In this document: positions 5,392-5,430 of the stretch, one piece after another | How positions within the stretch are numbered: position 1 is the first letter of the stretch | How the letters are laid out: each line of letters begins with the position of its first letter | Assembly (NCBI GenBank): GCA_030044105.1 | Contig: JASHWL010000029.1 | Coordinates: 1 to 5,430 of the forward strand | Direction: 5' to 3' | Source: Thermoplasmata archaeon | GTDB taxonomy: Archaea > Thermoplasmatota > Thermoplasmata > Lutacidiplasmatales > UBA184 | DNA length: 5,430 bases | Position numbers and translations under genes: made by a program | Notes under the pieces: generated by a model | Told to the model about the DNA's origin: nothing | What the model saw: only the letters and a program-made list of their open reading frames with translations | Databases searched by the model: none

Positions 5392-5430
5392 GGGCGGGAG
5401 GGACGCCGCCGGGAAGATGAACCTTCGTTT
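5392..5430 (-). promoter_or_regulatory. Upstream region of the cca gene, incomplete
   Basis: Read on the minus strand, this begins with a moderately AT-rich stretch (AAACGAAGGTTCATCTTCC, 5430-5412) and then runs GC-rich into the ATG. The AT-rich part lies 21-39 bases before the start, where a TATA box for a leaderless or short-leader mRNA would sit, but no clear TATA sequence is visible and the window ends inside it. No Shine-Dalgarno site is present. Confidence 0.25.

Noticed and set aside
5412..5430. AAACGAAGG on the minus strand at the right edge, resembling part of an archaeal origin recognition box
   Set aside because: Only about nine bases are visible, the consensus is recalled from memory, and the window ends inside it. 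It is 2.7 kb from the orc1/cdc6-like gene and more simply part of the cca upstream region. Reading the next 30 bases would settle it.

Overview
This window is a compact, GC-rich (roughly 70%) stretch of an archaeal chromosome. The archaeal assignment rests on an Orc1/Cdc6-type replication initiator ATPase, a class I (archaeal-type) CCA-adding enzyme and a TatD-related TIM-barrel hydrolase of the archaeal COG1831 kind. The proteins are rich in Arg and Ala and poor in Lys without the acidic bias of haloarchaea. The first genes of transcription units lack Shine-Dalgarno sites. Together these suggest a high-GC, non-halophilic euryarchaeote, possibly a Thermoplasmatota lineage from soil or sediment. 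That lineage call is an inference, about 50% sure.

Layout, left to right. (1) A TatD-like metal-dependent hydrolase, whose start probably lies at or just outside the left edge, is followed by thymidylate kinase (tmk) through an ATGA stop/start overlap, so the two are almost certainly co-transcribed. A perfect 16-bp palindrome abuts the tmk start codon. (2) After a 31-bp gap holding a TATA-like GATATT comes an Orc1/Cdc6-family AAA+ ATPase with an altered sensor-1 motif. (3) After a 24-bp gap with an AT-rich patch, a GTG-initiated lipoyl synthase (lipA) is followed 2 bp later by a small three-helix membrane protein of unknown function. That gene has a strong Shine-Dalgarno site lying inside the end of lipA. 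(4) On the opposite strand, the CCA-adding enzyme converges on the membrane-protein gene, and both end in the same palindromic CTAG tetranucleotide. About 39 bp of its upstream region is included at the right edge.

Functionally this is mainly an informational and core-metabolic neighbourhood: dTMP phosphorylation for DNA synthesis, replication initiation or origin binding, lipoate cofactor synthesis and tRNA 3'-end maturation. Apart from two co-directional pairs (tatD-like/tmk and lipA/membrane protein), nothing suggests the genes form one pathway. Coding density is nearly complete and no intergenic gap exceeds 39 bp. I found no tRNA, rRNA, mobile element, CRISPR array or replication origin.

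I found no convincing undescribed multi-gene system. The points most worth a second look are the non-canonical sensor-1/DPR region of the Orc1/Cdc6 protein, the palindrome at the tmk start, the shared CTAG stop, and the uncharacterised membrane protein tightly coupled to lipA.
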